A DNA stretch of 64,000 nt from Kangsaoukella pontilimi (lineage in GTDB: Bacteria; Pseudomonadota; Alphaproteobacteria; Rhodobacterales; Rhodobacteraceae): positions 1,150,001 through 1,214,000 of the forward strand of contig NZ_WUPT01000002.1 in the NCBI RefSeq assembly GCF_009830125.1. Direction: 5' to 3'. Shown piece by piece: positions 40,529 through 49,153 of this stretch. The notes beneath the pieces were generated by a model that saw only the letters and a list, made by a program, of their open reading frames with translations, searched no databases and was not told the DNA's origin. The position numbers were made by a program, and so were the translations under genes. The number at the start of each line of letters is the position of its first letter. The stretch's first letter is position 1.

Positions 40529-41707
40529 CTAGCGGAGCAGGCCGAGGTCCTCCATGTCGATGCCCAGAGGCCCGCTCAGGTCCGCCATCGAATCGTAGAG
40601 AAGTTCGAGAGCGTAATGGGGGTTGTGGGCATAGTTGCCGGGATCGGCTGTGACGAGCTTCCAGTTGAAGGCCGCGCGCAGGCTGCGGGGCGTCCATGCG
40701 CCATAGGCCACCGGAGAGCCGTCCTCCATGTCGATCGCGCCGTCGCCATTCGCGTCCTTGAAGAAATACGGATAGCGGGTGCCGTCATAGATCGTCGGTA
40801 CTCCGGCGACCTCGGCCGTGTACTGGCGGATCATGTCGAGCAGACGCGCCGCGTTATTGGCGATGTCCGAGCGGATGCCGACAGACGTATTGCCGGTGCC
40901 GTCATAGCTTTGCCGCGAGATGCGAATGTCGCGCGGGCTGTCGGCTTGGTGGCAGGTGAGGCAGGGTTCGAACGCGATCTCAAGCGTGTGCGGCTCGTGG
41001 CACGAGTTGCAGCTTGCCACGGGTCGGGCGTGGAAGAAGCGGCCGGAATAGTCTTTTCCGTCATAGTGATAGCCCGCCTGACCGTAGCCACCCAGCCATG
41101 TCGCGGCGGCGGTTGCGTAGTGCGGGTTGATGAAGCGCAGATCGGAGTTGGGTTCGTCCACCGCCATGTCGGCGGTGGCTTTGACCACCGTCGCGCCCGC
41201 GCTCCGGCCCTGATGGCAGGTGAGGCACGACGCCTCGACGCCGGTGACCGGATGGACGACGCCCGAAGGCAGCGTGACCTCGGTCACGTTGGCAAGGCCC
41301 GCGTTGTGGCAGGTGCCGCAGTCGACGACGCCGCCTGTGTCGATGGTGCCGTTCACGACGCCGACCTCGGTGCCGTCTAGCCCGTGGAAGTCGCGGAAGC
41401 CCTCGCCGGAATGACAGGTGGCGCAGGCGGCGCGGACCTCGCCGTCGTCGTCCCAGTGGCTGAAGGCCTCGGCGGCGGCGTTCGCATGGGCCGATCGGAA
41501 CCAGTCCGAGATAGCCTTGTCGTTGTCGATCTGAATGTCCGCAGGCTTGAACGGGCCGGATTGCGGCAGGGCGAAGGGGATCGCCGTGTCGTCCTCTGCG
41601 GCGTCATCGGTACTGATCTGACCCAGGCTGACGCTGCCGAAAAATACGGCGGCAAGAAAGAGCGCAAGGCCGAAGGAAAGAAGATTGGGAATGCTGGAGT
41701 GTCGCAT
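40529..41707 (-). CDS. Exported pentaheme cytochrome c with EF-hand-like site
   Basis: Protein of 392 residues with an N-terminal signal or anchor helix (about residues 8-28). Five CxxCH heme-binding motifs are visible: CATCH, CGTCH, CLTCH, CNSCH and CLTCH, all in the first two thirds. The C-terminal part has an EF-hand-like calcium loop, DANGDGAIDMED. It is therefore a periplasmic electron-transfer protein. I cannot assign it to a named complex. ATG 41707 follows AGGAGGTGCCAT. Its gene is divergent from the nqr operon with 127 bases between, suggesting a shared regulatory region and possibly linked respiratory roles. Confidence 0.85.
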   Translation of the reverse strand: MRHSSIPNLLSFGLALFLAAVFFGSVSLGQISTDDAAEDDTAIPFALPQSGPFKPADIQIDNDKAISDWFRSAHANAAAEAFSHWDDDGEVRAACATCHSGEGFRDFHGLDGTEVGVVNGTIDTGGVVDCGTCHNAGLANVTEVTLPSGVVHPVTGVEASCLTCHQGRSAGATVVKATADMAVDEPNSDLRFINPHYATAAATWLGGYGQAGYHYDGKDYSGRFFHARPVASCNSCHEPHTLEIAFEPCLTCHQADSPRDIRISRQSYDGTGNTSVGIRSDIANNAARLLDMIRQYTAEVAGVPTIYDGTRYPYFFKDANGDGAIDMEDGSPVAYGAWTPRSLRAAFNWKLVTADPGNYAHNPHYALELLYDSMADLSGPLGIDMEDLGLLR

Positions 41708-41834
41708 ATGGCACCTCCTGAATGGGAGATAATGATGCCTTCCAAAAGAACATATCTGTGTTACGGTTTCACTAGAAATTTCCGAAATCCCTGTCCGATG
41801 CGCGACGGGCAGGGGTGCAAGTAACTGAGAAGCC

Positions 41835-43100
41835 ATGTCTTTTCTTGGACGTAGCGCCGGCCTGATACCCGAGATCTCCTCGCCTCCCGTTGTGGGTGGC
41901 ACTGAAGACGTTGTCACGGAAGAGACTGCTGTCCGCCCGGGCAACGGGGCTGCGCCGGCTGTGACGCCCCTTGTCCGGGAAGGTGACCTGGTGGCGGCGG
42001 GTGCTGCGGTCGCCTGTCTCAGACACGCGCCCGATGTCTGCTTTGTCGCCCCTGTTGCGGGCCGGGTGGCGCGGCTGTCGCTGTTGCCAGGTCGGCGCCT
42101 GTCCGAGATCGTTCTCTTTCGCGAGGCTTCGGGGGATGTCGAGCGGCACGATACGGCCGATGCGGGCACGGCTGCCGGTTTGCGACGGCTGATGCAGGGG
42201 GCGGGCATCTGGCCCTGGCTTCGGCGGCGCCCGTTCGGCGGCATGCCCGCCCATAACGAAGTGCCGGCGGCGATCGCAGTGATGGCGGCGGATACGCGGC
42301 CCCTTGCGCCCGATCCGGCGACGGCGCTGGAAGGCCGGGAAGAAGCGTTCCTTCGGGGCGTCGCCGCGCTTGAGACGCTGACCGATGGGCCGGTACTGAT
42401 ATTTTCCGCCGAGGGCGCGCGCATTCCAGACACGGGCCGTGGCGCGGGGCGCATCCGGCGGCTCATTTGCGGGGCGCGGCATCCGCAGGGCTCGGCGGGC
42501 ATCCGCATTCATCAGGCCTTTCCGGCGGGGCTGGAGGCGCCGGTCTGGGACATCCATGCCGAGGACGTGGCCGCGTTCGGCACGCTTCTGGAAACAGGAG
42601 TTCTGCCGATGCTGCGTCTCGTGCGGATCGGTGGGCCGGCGCTTCGCGAGGGGCGACTACTCCGGACCCATCCGGGCGCGGACTTGCGGCAGTTGACCCG
42701 GCGGATCGTTGCCCCCGGCCAGCATGTGGTGTTGGCGGGCTCGGTGCTGGATGGCCGCCCGGCCCAGTGGCTGGGCCCGCGCGACCGGCAGGTGAGCGTC
42801 TTGCCGCGGGAGGGCGCGGCCCGGAAGCCGCACTGGCTGATCGCCGCGCTCAGCCGCTCGGCCATCGCCCCCGCGATCCCGAGCGCCGGGCTGGATCAGG
42901 CCTTTGGCGGCGCGTTGCCCGCGCTGCCCTTCATCCGGGCGCTGGCCGCAGGCGATGATGAGACGGCGATGAAACTGGGCCTGTTGTCGCTGCTCGAAGA
43001 GGACGTGGCGCTGGCCGATTATGTGCTGAGCGAAGAAGGGCAGATCACGGCGCAGCTTCGCGCCATGCTCGACCGTATCCAGTCCGAGTTCGCGCCATGA
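41835..43100 (+). CDS. nqrA: Na+-translocating NADH:quinone reductase subunit A (NqrA)
   Basis: Soluble subunit of 421 residues at the cytoplasmic face of the sodium-pumping NADH:quinone reductase. Related to RnfC but lacking its ferredoxin cysteine motifs, which decides for NqrA. Features include the biotinyl-lipoyl-like start (PLVREGDLVAAGAAVACLRHAPDVCFVAPVAGRVARL), WPWLRRRPFGGMPA and the region HQAFPAGLEAPVWDIHAEDV. The usual length is about 446. First gene of an eight-gene operon in which coding regions overlap or nearly touch. The stop overlaps the nqrB start (ATGA). Confidence 0.9.
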   Translation: MSFLGRSAGLIPEISSPPVVGGTEDVVTEETAVRPGNGAAPAVTPLVREGDLVAAGAAVACLRHAPDVCFVAPVAGRVARLSLLPGRRLSEIVLFREASGDVERHDTADAGTAAGLRRLMQGAGIWPWLRRRPFGGMPAHNEVPAAIAVMAADTRPLAPDPATALEGREEAFLRGVAALETLTDGPVLIFSAEGARIPDTGRGAGRIRRLICGARHPQGSAGIRIHQAFPAGLEAPVWDIHAEDVAAFGTLLETGVLPMLRLVRIGGPALREGRLLRTHPGADLRQLTRRIVAPGQHVVLAGSVLDGRPAQWLGPRDRQVSVLPREGAARKPHWLIAALSRSAIAPAIPSAGLDQAFGGALPALPFIRALAAGDDETAMKLGLLSLLEEDVALADYVLSEEGQITAQLRAMLDRIQSEFAP

Positions 43101-43879
43101 GCCGGGGTCTGTGGAACCGCGAGACGGTGGCGCTGGTGCTGATCGCGTCGCTGATGCCTCTGGCGCTGTTCTGGGTCTGGATCGAGGGGATCGGCGCGCT
43201 GGCACGGTTCGGTCTGGCGCTGCTGGTCGCTGCGGGATGGCACCTTGCGTTCATGCTGCTCAGGGCGCAGCCGCCGTCCCTGTCCGTGCTGACGACGGCG
43301 CTGGCCATCGGAATGCTGGCGCCCGAGGAACTGGGCGTCTTCCGCATGGTGCTGGGCATAAGCTTCGGCGTGGTCATGGGCGAGCTTGTCTTCGGCGGCT
43401 GGGGGCGGAACGTGGTCCACCCGTCGACTGTCGCGCTCTCGTTCCTCGGCTTCGGCTTTCCGGCCTTTGCATGGCCGGTCTTCGAGGCGCCCGTCGCATG
43501 GGCCGCGGTGCCGGCGCTTCTGATCGGGGTGGCCTTCGGCGTCATGCCGGCGGGCGTCGTCCTGAGCGCGGCGCTGGTGGGTGCGGGCGCGGCGGCGGCG
43601 GGGATGTTGCCCGAGCCGGCGCTTCTGGCGGGGGGCGTCGTGCTGGCGCTTCTGGTGGCGGACCCGGTGACCAGCCCCGCGACGATGCTCGGGCGCTGGA
43701 TCGGGGGGGCGTTCTTTGCGCTGCTGCTGGTCTTCTTCGCGGCGGGCTGGACCGGCGCGGCGCCGGTGCAGATTGCGGTGGCGGCTGCGCTTCTGGCGTC
43801 TCTGGCCGCGCCGCTTTTCGATGAAATCGCGATCGCGCTCTGGGTCGCCCTCAGAAGGAGGCGTCATGGCCGGACGTGA
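43097..43879 (+). CDS. nqrB: NqrB-like membrane subunit, compact form
   Basis: Membrane subunit of 260 residues, well below the roughly 400 of Vibrio-type NqrB. Recognisable are VVHPSTVALSFLGFGFPAF (compare the HPALxARxFLFF region) and the C-terminal ADPVTSPATMLGRWIGGAFF, followed by helices ending APLFDEIAIALWVALRRRR. The D-G-x-S-G-A-T segment that carries covalent FMN in NqrB is not visible: the sequence passes from FAWPVFEAP directly to a hydrophobic helix. Seven or eight helices are predicted. Whether this is a functional compact NqrB or lacks one flavin is an open point. It overlaps nqrA by 4 and nqrC by 14 bases. Confidence 0.82.
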   Translation: MSRGLWNRETVALVLIASLMPLALFWVWIEGIGALARFGLALLVAAGWHLAFMLLRAQPPSLSVLTTALAIGMLAPEELGVFRMVLGISFGVVMGELVFGGWGRNVVHPSTVALSFLGFGFPAFAWPVFEAPVAWAAVPALLIGVAFGVMPAGVVLSAALVGAGAAAAGMLPEPALLAGGVVLALLVADPVTSPATMLGRWIGGAFFALLLVFFAAGWTGAAPVQIAVAAALLASLAAPLFDEIAIALWVALRRRRHGRT

Positions 43880-44660
43880 CTGGAATCCGTGGCGGCGTCT
43901 CCTGGCGCTGCCGAACGAAAGCCGGACCAAGACGGTTCTGGTGGCCTTTCTGGTCTCGGCCATCTGCGCGGCCCTCGTCAGCGGCGCGACCGTCGTGCTG
44001 CGCCCGATACAGGCCGCCAACCGCGCGGCGGAAGAGCAGGCGCGGATTTCGGCGCTGGTGCAGGGCATTCCCGGCATGGGCGCGCTTCTGGAGCAGTCGG
44101 GCGGCACGCTTTCCACCGTCGTGATCGACCTTGAAAGCGGGCGGGCCGCGGGGGACGTGACGCCCGCCACGCTGGCCGCCGCGCTGGACGATCCGGCGAA
44201 CTGGACGGCGCTCGATCCGGGACAGGATCTGGCGGGGCTTGGGCAGCGGCCGGATTATGCGCAGGTCTTACTTCTGCGAAACGGTGAGACGGTGTCTTTG
44301 CTGCTGTTGCCGATGAGCGGGCAGGGCTATGGCGGGCGGATCGATGCGATCATGGCGCTGAGGGGCGATACCAACACCATCGCCGGAATCGCGGTCACGC
44401 AGCATTCCGAGACGCCGGGCCTTGGCGGCCGGATCGAAGAAGCCGCGTGGCAGGCCGGTTTTCCGGGCACCGAGCTGGGGGACGAGGCGGGCGAGATACG
44501 GTTCCGCGTGGCGCGCGGCGCCGCCTCGAGCCCCTATGAGGTGGACGGGATCACGGGCGCCACGAGGACTGGGCGCGCGGTCACCGGCATGGTGCGGTTC
44601 TGGCTGGGGTCGGACGGCTACGGCCCGCTTCTGGCCGCGATCCGGCGCGAGGAGTTCTGA
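43866..44660 (+). CDS. nqrC: NqrC, FMN-carrying subunit of Na+-NQR
   Basis: Subunit of 264 residues with one N-terminal membrane helix (about 24-46) and a periplasmic FMN-binding domain. The flavinylation motif is intact as DGITGATRTGRAV, with the acceptor threonine in TGAT. Other family features are HSETPGLGGRIEEAAWQAGF and the SGQGYGGRIDAIMAL segment. ATG 43866 follows AGAAGGAGGCGTC and lies inside the end of nqrB. Flavin attachment would be done by the ApbE encoded downstream. Confidence 0.92.
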   Translation: MAGRDWNPWRRLLALPNESRTKTVLVAFLVSAICAALVSGATVVLRPIQAANRAAEEQARISALVQGIPGMGALLEQSGGTLSTVVIDLESGRAAGDVTPATLAAALDDPANWTALDPGQDLAGLGQRPDYAQVLLLRNGETVSLLLLPMSGQGYGGRIDAIMALRGDTNTIAGIAVTQHSETPGLGGRIEEAAWQAGFPGTELGDEAGEIRFRVARGAASSPYEVDGITGATRTGRAVTGMVRFWLGSDGYGPLLAAIRREEF

Positions 44661-44663
44661 GGG

Positions 44664-45332
44664 GTGGCGCGGCGCATCGACTATTGGGGCGTTCTGACCC
44701 GCCAGCTGATCAGCCAGAACCCGGTGACGCTGCAGATTCTGGGGATTTGCTCGGCGCTGGCGGTCACCACCAGCCTTGCCACGGCGCTGACGATGTCGGT
44801 TTCGCTGACGGTTGTGCTGACGCTGTCGGCGGGGATCGTCAGCGTCATCCGGCACCATATCCCCGACAGCATCCGTCTGATCGTGCAGATCGTGATCGTG
44901 GCGTCCCTTGTGATCGTCATCGATCAGGTGTTGCAGGCCTATTTGCCGGATATCAGCCGGGCTCTGTCGGTCTATGTGGGGCTGATCACGACCAACTGCC
45001 TTGTGCTGGGCCGAACCGAAGCCTTCGCCCGGCACAACCCGCCCTTGCCGACGATGGTGGACGCGTTCGGGAACGGGTTGGGCTATTCCTTCATCCTGCT
45101 CCTTCTGGGCGGCATTCGTGAGCTTTTCGGCAAGGGCGAGCTGTTCGGGATCGAGGTTCTGCCGCTGGCCGATGCGGGCGGGTGGTTCACGCCGCTCAGC
45201 CTGATGCTTTTGGCGCCATCGGCATTCTTCCTGCTCGGGCTCTTGGTCTGGGCGATCCGCAGCCTTCGCCCGGAACAGGCCGAGGCGCCGGAATACTCGC
45301 CGCCCCGGACGGCTACGGAGGCGGCGGAATGA
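44664..45332 (+). CDS. nqrD: NqrD, membrane subunit of Na+-NQR
   Basis: Polytopic subunit of 222 residues with about six helices. Conserved segments are [21 protein letters not shown] and [19 protein letters not shown], whose cysteines are the known ligands of the intramembrane iron-sulfur site shared with Nqr[22 protein letters not shown] follows. The start is GTG 44664, three bases after the nqrC stop. The stop overlaps the nqrE ATG. Confidence 0.94.
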   Translation: MARRIDYWGVLTRQLISQNPVTLQILGICSALAVTTSLATALTMSVSLTVVLTLSAGIVSVIRHHIPDSIRLIVQIVIVASLVIVIDQVLQAYLPDISRALSVYVGLITTNCLVLGRTEAFARHNPPLPTMVDAFGNGLGYSFILLLLGGIRELFGKGELFGIEVLPLADAGGWFTPLSLMLLAPSAFFLLGLLVWAIRSLRPEQAEAPEYSPPRTATEAAE

Positions 45333-45943
45333 CGGGGCTCGGTTCACTTTTCCTGACGGCGGCCTTCGTGGACAACATGCCGCTGACGCTGTTTCTGGGG
45401 CTGTGCACCTTTCTGGCGCTGTCGAAGCGGCCCGAGGCGGCGGTGGGGCTGGGCGTGGCGATGACAGGGGTTCTGGGCGTGACGGTTCCGCTCAATCACT
45501 TGATATATCAAGGGCTTCTGGCGCCGGGCGCATGGGCCTGGGCAGGGATGCCGGACCTCGATCTGTCTTACCTGTCGCTCATTGCGTTCATCGGCGTCAT
45601 CGCGGCCGCCGTGCAGCTTCTGGAGATGATCCTCGACCGGTTTTTCCCGGCGATCCATGCCGCCTTCGGGGTCTTCCTGCCGCTTCTGACGGTGCAATGC
45701 GCCATCCTTGCGGGCAGCCTCTTCATGGTCGAGCGCGATTACACGCTGGCCCAGTCGCTCGTCTTCGGCCTCGGCAGCGGGACGGGCTTCGCCGTGGCCG
45801 TGGCGATGCTGGCGGCGATCCGTACGCGGCTGGCCTATGCAGACCTGCCCGCCGGGCTGCGCGGTCTCGGCATCGCCTTCGTGCTGACCGGGCTGATGTC
45901 GCTCGGCTTCGCCTCTTTCGCGCAGATGGCGGCGGCGCAATGA
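45329..45943 (+). CDS. nqrE: NqrE, membrane subunit of Na+-NQR
   Basis: Polytopic subunit of 204 residues, inverted-topology partner of NqrD. It shows [23 protein letters not shown] and [23 protein letters not shown], with the two iron-sulfur cysteines in LGLC and [22 protein letters not shown] closes the protein. ATG 45329 overlaps the nqrD stop and its own stop overlaps the nqrF start (ATGA). Confidence 0.94.
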   Translation: MTGLGSLFLTAAFVDNMPLTLFLGLCTFLALSKRPEAAVGLGVAMTGVLGVTVPLNHLIYQGLLAPGAWAWAGMPDLDLSYLSLIAFIGVIAAAVQLLEMILDRFFPAIHAAFGVFLPLLTVQCAILAGSLFMVERDYTLAQSLVFGLGSGTGFAVAVAMLAAIRTRLAYADLPAGLRGLGIAFVLTGLMSLGFASFAQMAAAQ

Positions 45944-47163
45944 CCGAGGCGCTGATCGGTTCCCTCGTGATCGTGGTCCTTGTGGTCGGACTGACCGTGG
46001 GGCTGCTCCTCCTCAGGAGCAGGCTGGTGCCGGATACGGCTCTGGACGTGGCGGTGAACGACGCGCTGCATCTGGCGGCACGGCGGGGCGACAAGCTGCT
46101 CGGCGTGCTTCACGGGGGCGGCGTGATGATCCCGGCGGCCTGCGGCGGCTCGGGCACCTGCGGGCTCTGCCGTGTGACGGTGACGGGCGAGGGCGCGGGC
46201 GGGCCTCAGGCGACCGAGCGCGGTGTCCTGTCCGCGCGCGAGCGGCGCGACCATGTGCGGCTGGCCTGTCAGACGACGCTGAGGGGCGATTGCGCGGTCA
46301 GCGTGCCCGACGACATCCTGAGCGCGGGCGGCGGGTTCACCGGGACCGTCGTCTCGGCAAGGATGCTGGCGCCGCTCATCCGCGAGATCGTCGTGCGGCT
46401 GCCCGAGGACCGGTCGTCCGAGTTTCTGGCCGGCGATTTCATGCAGATCACCGCGCCACCCTACCGGCTGGATTTCGGGTCCATCGACGTGCCGCCGGAA
46501 TTCCGGGAAGCGTGGGAGATTTCGGGCTGGCGTGGCCTTCGGGCGGGTTCGGAGACCGAGGTCACGCGGGCCTATTCGCTGGCGAGCCGGCCCGAGGACG
46601 AAGGGCACGCGGTGTTCAACATCCGCCTCGCCGTGCCGCCGCCCGGCCGCGAGGACGAGGTGCCGCCGGGCGTGGTGTCGTCCTGGCTGTTCGGGGTCGC
46701 GCCGGGGGACGCGGTGACGCTTTCCGGTCCGTTCGGCGAGTTCCACGTCCAGCCCACGGCGCGCGAGATGGTCTATGTGGGCGGCGGGGTCGGTATGGCG
46801 CCCCTGCGCGCCATGATCCATCAGGAGTTGGGCAAACCGGGCGACCGGCGCATCCGGTATTTCTATGGCGCGCGCTCGGCGGCAGACCTGTTCTATTCCG
46901 ACGAGTTCGAGGCGCTGGCCGCCGCGCATGCGCGCTTCACGTGGTCGCCCACGCTGTCCGAGCCCGCACCGGGCGACCGCTGGACCGGCAAGACCGGTTT
47001 CATCCACCAGACGCTTTTCGACGAGATGCGCGCGCATCCGGCCCCGGAAGAGTGCGAGTACTACCTCTGCGGGCCGCCGGTGATGATCTCTGCGGTACTT
47101 TCGACGCTGGCGCGGCTGGGCGTCGAGCGCGACCTGATTTTCTACGACGATTTCGGAGCCTGA
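45940..47163 (+). CDS. nqrF: NqrF, NADH-oxidising subunit of Na+-NQR
   Basis: Electron-entry subunit of 407 residues. A single N-terminal helix (about 5-25) is followed by a 2Fe-2S ferredoxin domain with Cys68, Cys74, Cys77 and Cys110 ([10 protein letters not shown]...ACQTT). The FAD domain has the RAYSLAS flavin motif, and the NADH domain has [15 protein letters not shown] and YYLCGPPVM. It accepts electrons from NADH and passes them through FAD and the 2Fe-2S centre toward NqrC. ATG 45940 overlaps the nqrE stop. Confidence 0.95.
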   Translation: MTEALIGSLVIVVLVVGLTVGLLLLRSRLVPDTALDVAVNDALHLAARRGDKLLGVLHGGGVMIPAACGGSGTCGLCRVTVTGEGAGGPQATERGVLSARERRDHVRLACQTTLRGDCAVSVPDDILSAGGGFTGTVVSARMLAPLIREIVVRLPEDRSSEFLAGDFMQITAPPYRLDFGSIDVPPEFREAWEISGWRGLRAGSETEVTRAYSLASRPEDEGHAVFNIRLAVPPPGREDEVPPGVVSSWLFGVAPGDAVTLSGPFGEFHVQPTAREMVYVGGGVGMAPLRAMIHQELGKPGDRRIRYFYGARSAADLFYSDEFEALAAAHARFTWSPTLSEPAPGDRWTGKTGFIHQTLFDEMRAHPAPEECEYYLCGPPVMISAVLSTLARLGVERDLIFYDDFGA

Positions 47164-47166
47164 GAG

Positions 47167-48162
47167 ATGACGACACGCAAATCCGCCCCGATCTTCGCCC
47201 CGTCGCGCCGGACGGCGCTTGGCCTGATCGGGGCGACGCTGCTGGGGCCAAAGGCGGCGCTCGCGGCGGGCTTGGAGAGTGCAGGCGGCCGGGCGTTCGG
47301 TACCACGTGGCGCATGGTCTATGGCGGACCGGGAGAGCGGGAGGGGCTGACGCGAAGGATTGGAGCGGTTCTGGCCGAGGTGGACCGCGTCTTTTCGCCC
47401 TGGCGTGCCGATAGCGATCTGAGCGCGTTCAATGCCGCGCCCGATGGTGTGGCGGTGGCGGACCCCAGCCTTGCCCATGTCACCGCCGCGGCGCTGGATA
47501 TCGCGCGCCGGAGCGGCGGGGCTTTCGATCCGACCGTGGGGCCGCTTGTGGCGCGCTGGGGCTTTGGACCCATCGACGCGCCGGGCGGCGGAGCGCCCGA
47601 CTGGCGGGGCATCCGGGCCGCCGGTGCGGGGATTGCCAAGGGGCGGCCCGACCTGACGCTGGATCTCTGCGGGATCGCCAAGGGCTGGGCGCTGGACCGG
47701 GTCGTGGAGCTTCTTCGAGGCGACGGGGTCGGAGAAGCCCTGGTCGAGATCGGCGGCGAGTTCGCGGCCATCGGCACGCATCCCGAGGGGAGGGACTGGC
47801 GGGTGGCGGTCGAGGCGCTCCGCGTGGGGCAACCGCCCGTCGCGGCGCTCAGGCTGGCGCCGGGTATGGCGGTGGCCACGTCGGGCATCGCCGCTCAGAG
47901 CTATGAGCTGAACGGGCGGCTTTATTCCCACATCATCGACCCCGGCACCGGTGCGCCTGCGGGCGGTGCGCTGGGCTCGGTCACGGTGGCGGCGGGCGAC
48001 GCGATGACCGCCGATGGCTGGGCGACCGCGCTGTGCGCGGCCGGGCCGGTTCTTGGACCCGAAATCGCACGGGCCGAGGGGGTGGCGGCGCTGTTCGTCA
48101 GCGCCGAGGACGCCGGTCACCGGCAATGGACGACCGGAGCCATGCGGGAGTTGGTCCTGTGA
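47167..48162 (+). CDS. apbE: ApbE family FAD:protein FMN transferase
   Basis: Exported flavin transferase of 331 residues that attaches FMN covalently to threonine in NqrC-type motifs. The N-terminus has a twin-arginine-like leader (SRRTALGLIGATLLG). The mature part shows AFGTTWRMVYGG, VDRVFSPWRADSDLSAFN, DLCGIAKGWALDRV, ALVEIGGEFAAIG and DAMTADGWATALCAAGP, the ApbE substrate and metal motifs. It starts three bases after nqrF and is followed by nqrM, completing the maturation set. Confidence 0.93.
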   Translation: MTTRKSAPIFAPSRRTALGLIGATLLGPKAALAAGLESAGGRAFGTTWRMVYGGPGEREGLTRRIGAVLAEVDRVFSPWRADSDLSAFNAAPDGVAVADPSLAHVTAAALDIARRSGGAFDPTVGPLVARWGFGPIDAPGGGAPDWRGIRAAGAGIAKGRPDLTLDLCGIAKGWALDRVVELLRGDGVGEALVEIGGEFAAIGTHPEGRDWRVAVEALRVGQPPVAALRLAPGMAVATSGIAAQSYELNGRLYSHIIDPGTGAPAGGALGSVTVAAGDAMTADGWATALCAAGPVLGPEIARAEGVAALFVSAEDAGHRQWTTGAMRELVL

Positions 48163-48178
48163 CGGGGGAGGGACGCTG

Positions 48179-48355
48179 ATGGAGGTCATCTTCGCGATTG
48201 CGATCATCTCGCTGGCGGCGGGAGGGCTGGGGCTTGGCCTTGCCTTTGGGCGCGGGCCGGCGCGGACCAGTTGCGGCGCGGCGGACGATCTGAGCGTCGG
48301 GCGCTGCGCCGATTGCCCGCTGAGGAAGCGCCACCGAGGGGAGGGCGCACCATGA
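48179..48355 (+). CDS. nqrM: NqrM, small Na+-NQR maturation protein
   Basis: Small protein of 58 residues with one N-terminal membrane helix (IFAIAIISLAAGGLGLGLAFG) and three cysteines after it (SCGAADDLSVGRCADCPLRKR, C-x10-C-x2-C), as in NqrM (DUF539). NqrM is needed in Vibrio for assembly of Na+-NQR, probably delivering iron to the NqrD/E centre. It begins 16 bases after apbE and its stop overlaps the start of the CBS gene (ATGA). Its position at the end of nqrA-F-apbE confirms the assignment. Confidence 0.88.
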   Translation: MEVIFAIAIISLAAGGLGLGLAFGRGPARTSCGAADDLSVGRCADCPLRKRHRGEGAP

Positions 48356-48744
48356 CCGAGTACCGCGTGGGCGCGATCATGCGCGCCGACATTCCCACAA
48401 TGACCCCCGCCACGCCGATCCGGCGCGCGGTGGCCGTGATGGTCGATGCCAAGGCCGCCGCCGCCCCGGTTCTGGGCGACGACGGGCGGCTTGTGGGCAT
48501 CCTGACGCAGAAAGACTGTTTTCGCCCCGCGCTTCACGCCAGCTATCACCGGGAATGGAGCGGGACGGTCGGTGATCACATGTCGCCGGAGGTGGTCACC
48601 GTCAGCGTCGAAGACGAGGTGATCCGCGTGGCGGAACTGTTCCTCAAGCACCCGCATCGCGTGTTCCCGGTACTCGACGGGGCGCGGGTGGTGGGGCTTG
48701 TTCATCGCTCGGACGTTCTGGCGGTTCTGACCCGTCTCGGGTGA
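48352..48744 (+). CDS. CBS-domain pair protein
   Basis: Protein of 130 residues consisting of two CBS domains (about 8-60 and 72-128): VGAIMRADIPTMTPATPIRRAVAVMVDAKAAAAPVLGDDGRLVGILTQKDC and VGDHMSPEVVTVSVEDEVIRVAELFLKHPHRVFPVLDGARVVGLVHRSDVL. Such pairs bind adenosine nucleotides and modulate partner proteins. It is co-translated with nqrM (4-base overlap), so it may regulate Na+-NQR in response to energy charge. That is inference, as no CBS protein is a standard NQR component. Confidence 0.85.
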   Translation: MTEYRVGAIMRADIPTMTPATPIRRAVAVMVDAKAAAAPVLGDDGRLVGILTQKDCFRPALHASYHREWSGTVGDHMSPEVVTVSVEDEVIRVAELFLKHPHRVFPVLDGARVVGLVHRSDVLAVLTRLG

Positions 48745-48763
48745 TGCGGACGGCCGGCTGCCT

Positions 48764-49120
48764 TTAGTCCGACAGGCAGAGCTTGTTGCCGTCCACGTCC
48801 CGGAGATAGGCGGAATACTTGGGGCCGCGCTGCCCCGGCGCACCCTCCGATGTGCCGCCGAGGGTGAGGGCACGGTCATAAAGGCTGTCGACCTCTGCCG
48901 CCGAGCCGACGCAGAAGCCTATCATGGTGCCATTGCCCACGGTGGCCGGTTGACCGTCGAAAGGGAGCGCGATGGCGAAGGCAAAACCCTCACCCAGCCA
49001 GTAGGTCATGCGGTCGGTCGGGGTGATGCGGTTCAGGTCGTGCCCGGCGAAGAGCCGGTCATAGAAACCCTTTGCCGCGTCCATGTCGTTCGTGCCGAGA
49101 ACGGCGTAGTTCATCTTCAT
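48764..49120 (-). CDS. VOC (glyoxalase/bleomycin resistance) superfamily protein
   Basis: Cytoplasmic protein of 118 residues in the vicinal-oxygen-chelate fold, with the paired motif at the start (MNYAVLGTNDMDAAKGFYDRLFAG) and the C-terminal SAYLRDVDGNKLCLSD. The fold supports glyoxalase-like, dioxygenase-like or drug-binding roles and none can be chosen here. It lies 33 bases after a second, exported VOC gene on the same strand. The pair is divergent from a WYL regulator whose promoter region contains a strong palindrome. Confidence 0.83.
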   Translation of the reverse strand: MKMNYAVLGTNDMDAAKGFYDRLFAGHDLNRITPTDRMTYWLGEGFAFAIALPFDGQPATVGNGTMIGFCVGSAAEVDSLYDRALTLGGTSEGAPGQRGPKYSAYLRDVDGNKLCLSD

Positions 49121-49153
49121 GTACTTGGTCCTTGTAGGGGGTGTGGCTGCGCG

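Noticed and set aside
41835-47163. Rnf complex instead of Na+-NQR
   Set aside because: The A subunit lacks the RnfC ferredoxin cysteines, the F subunit has the NqrF 2Fe-2S/FAD/NADH layout, and apbE and nqrM follow.
45835-48879. Leftward open frame of 1014 codons over nqrF-apbE-nqrM and the CBS gene
   Set aside because: It is antisense to four well-recognised genes and its translation has no recognisable domain.
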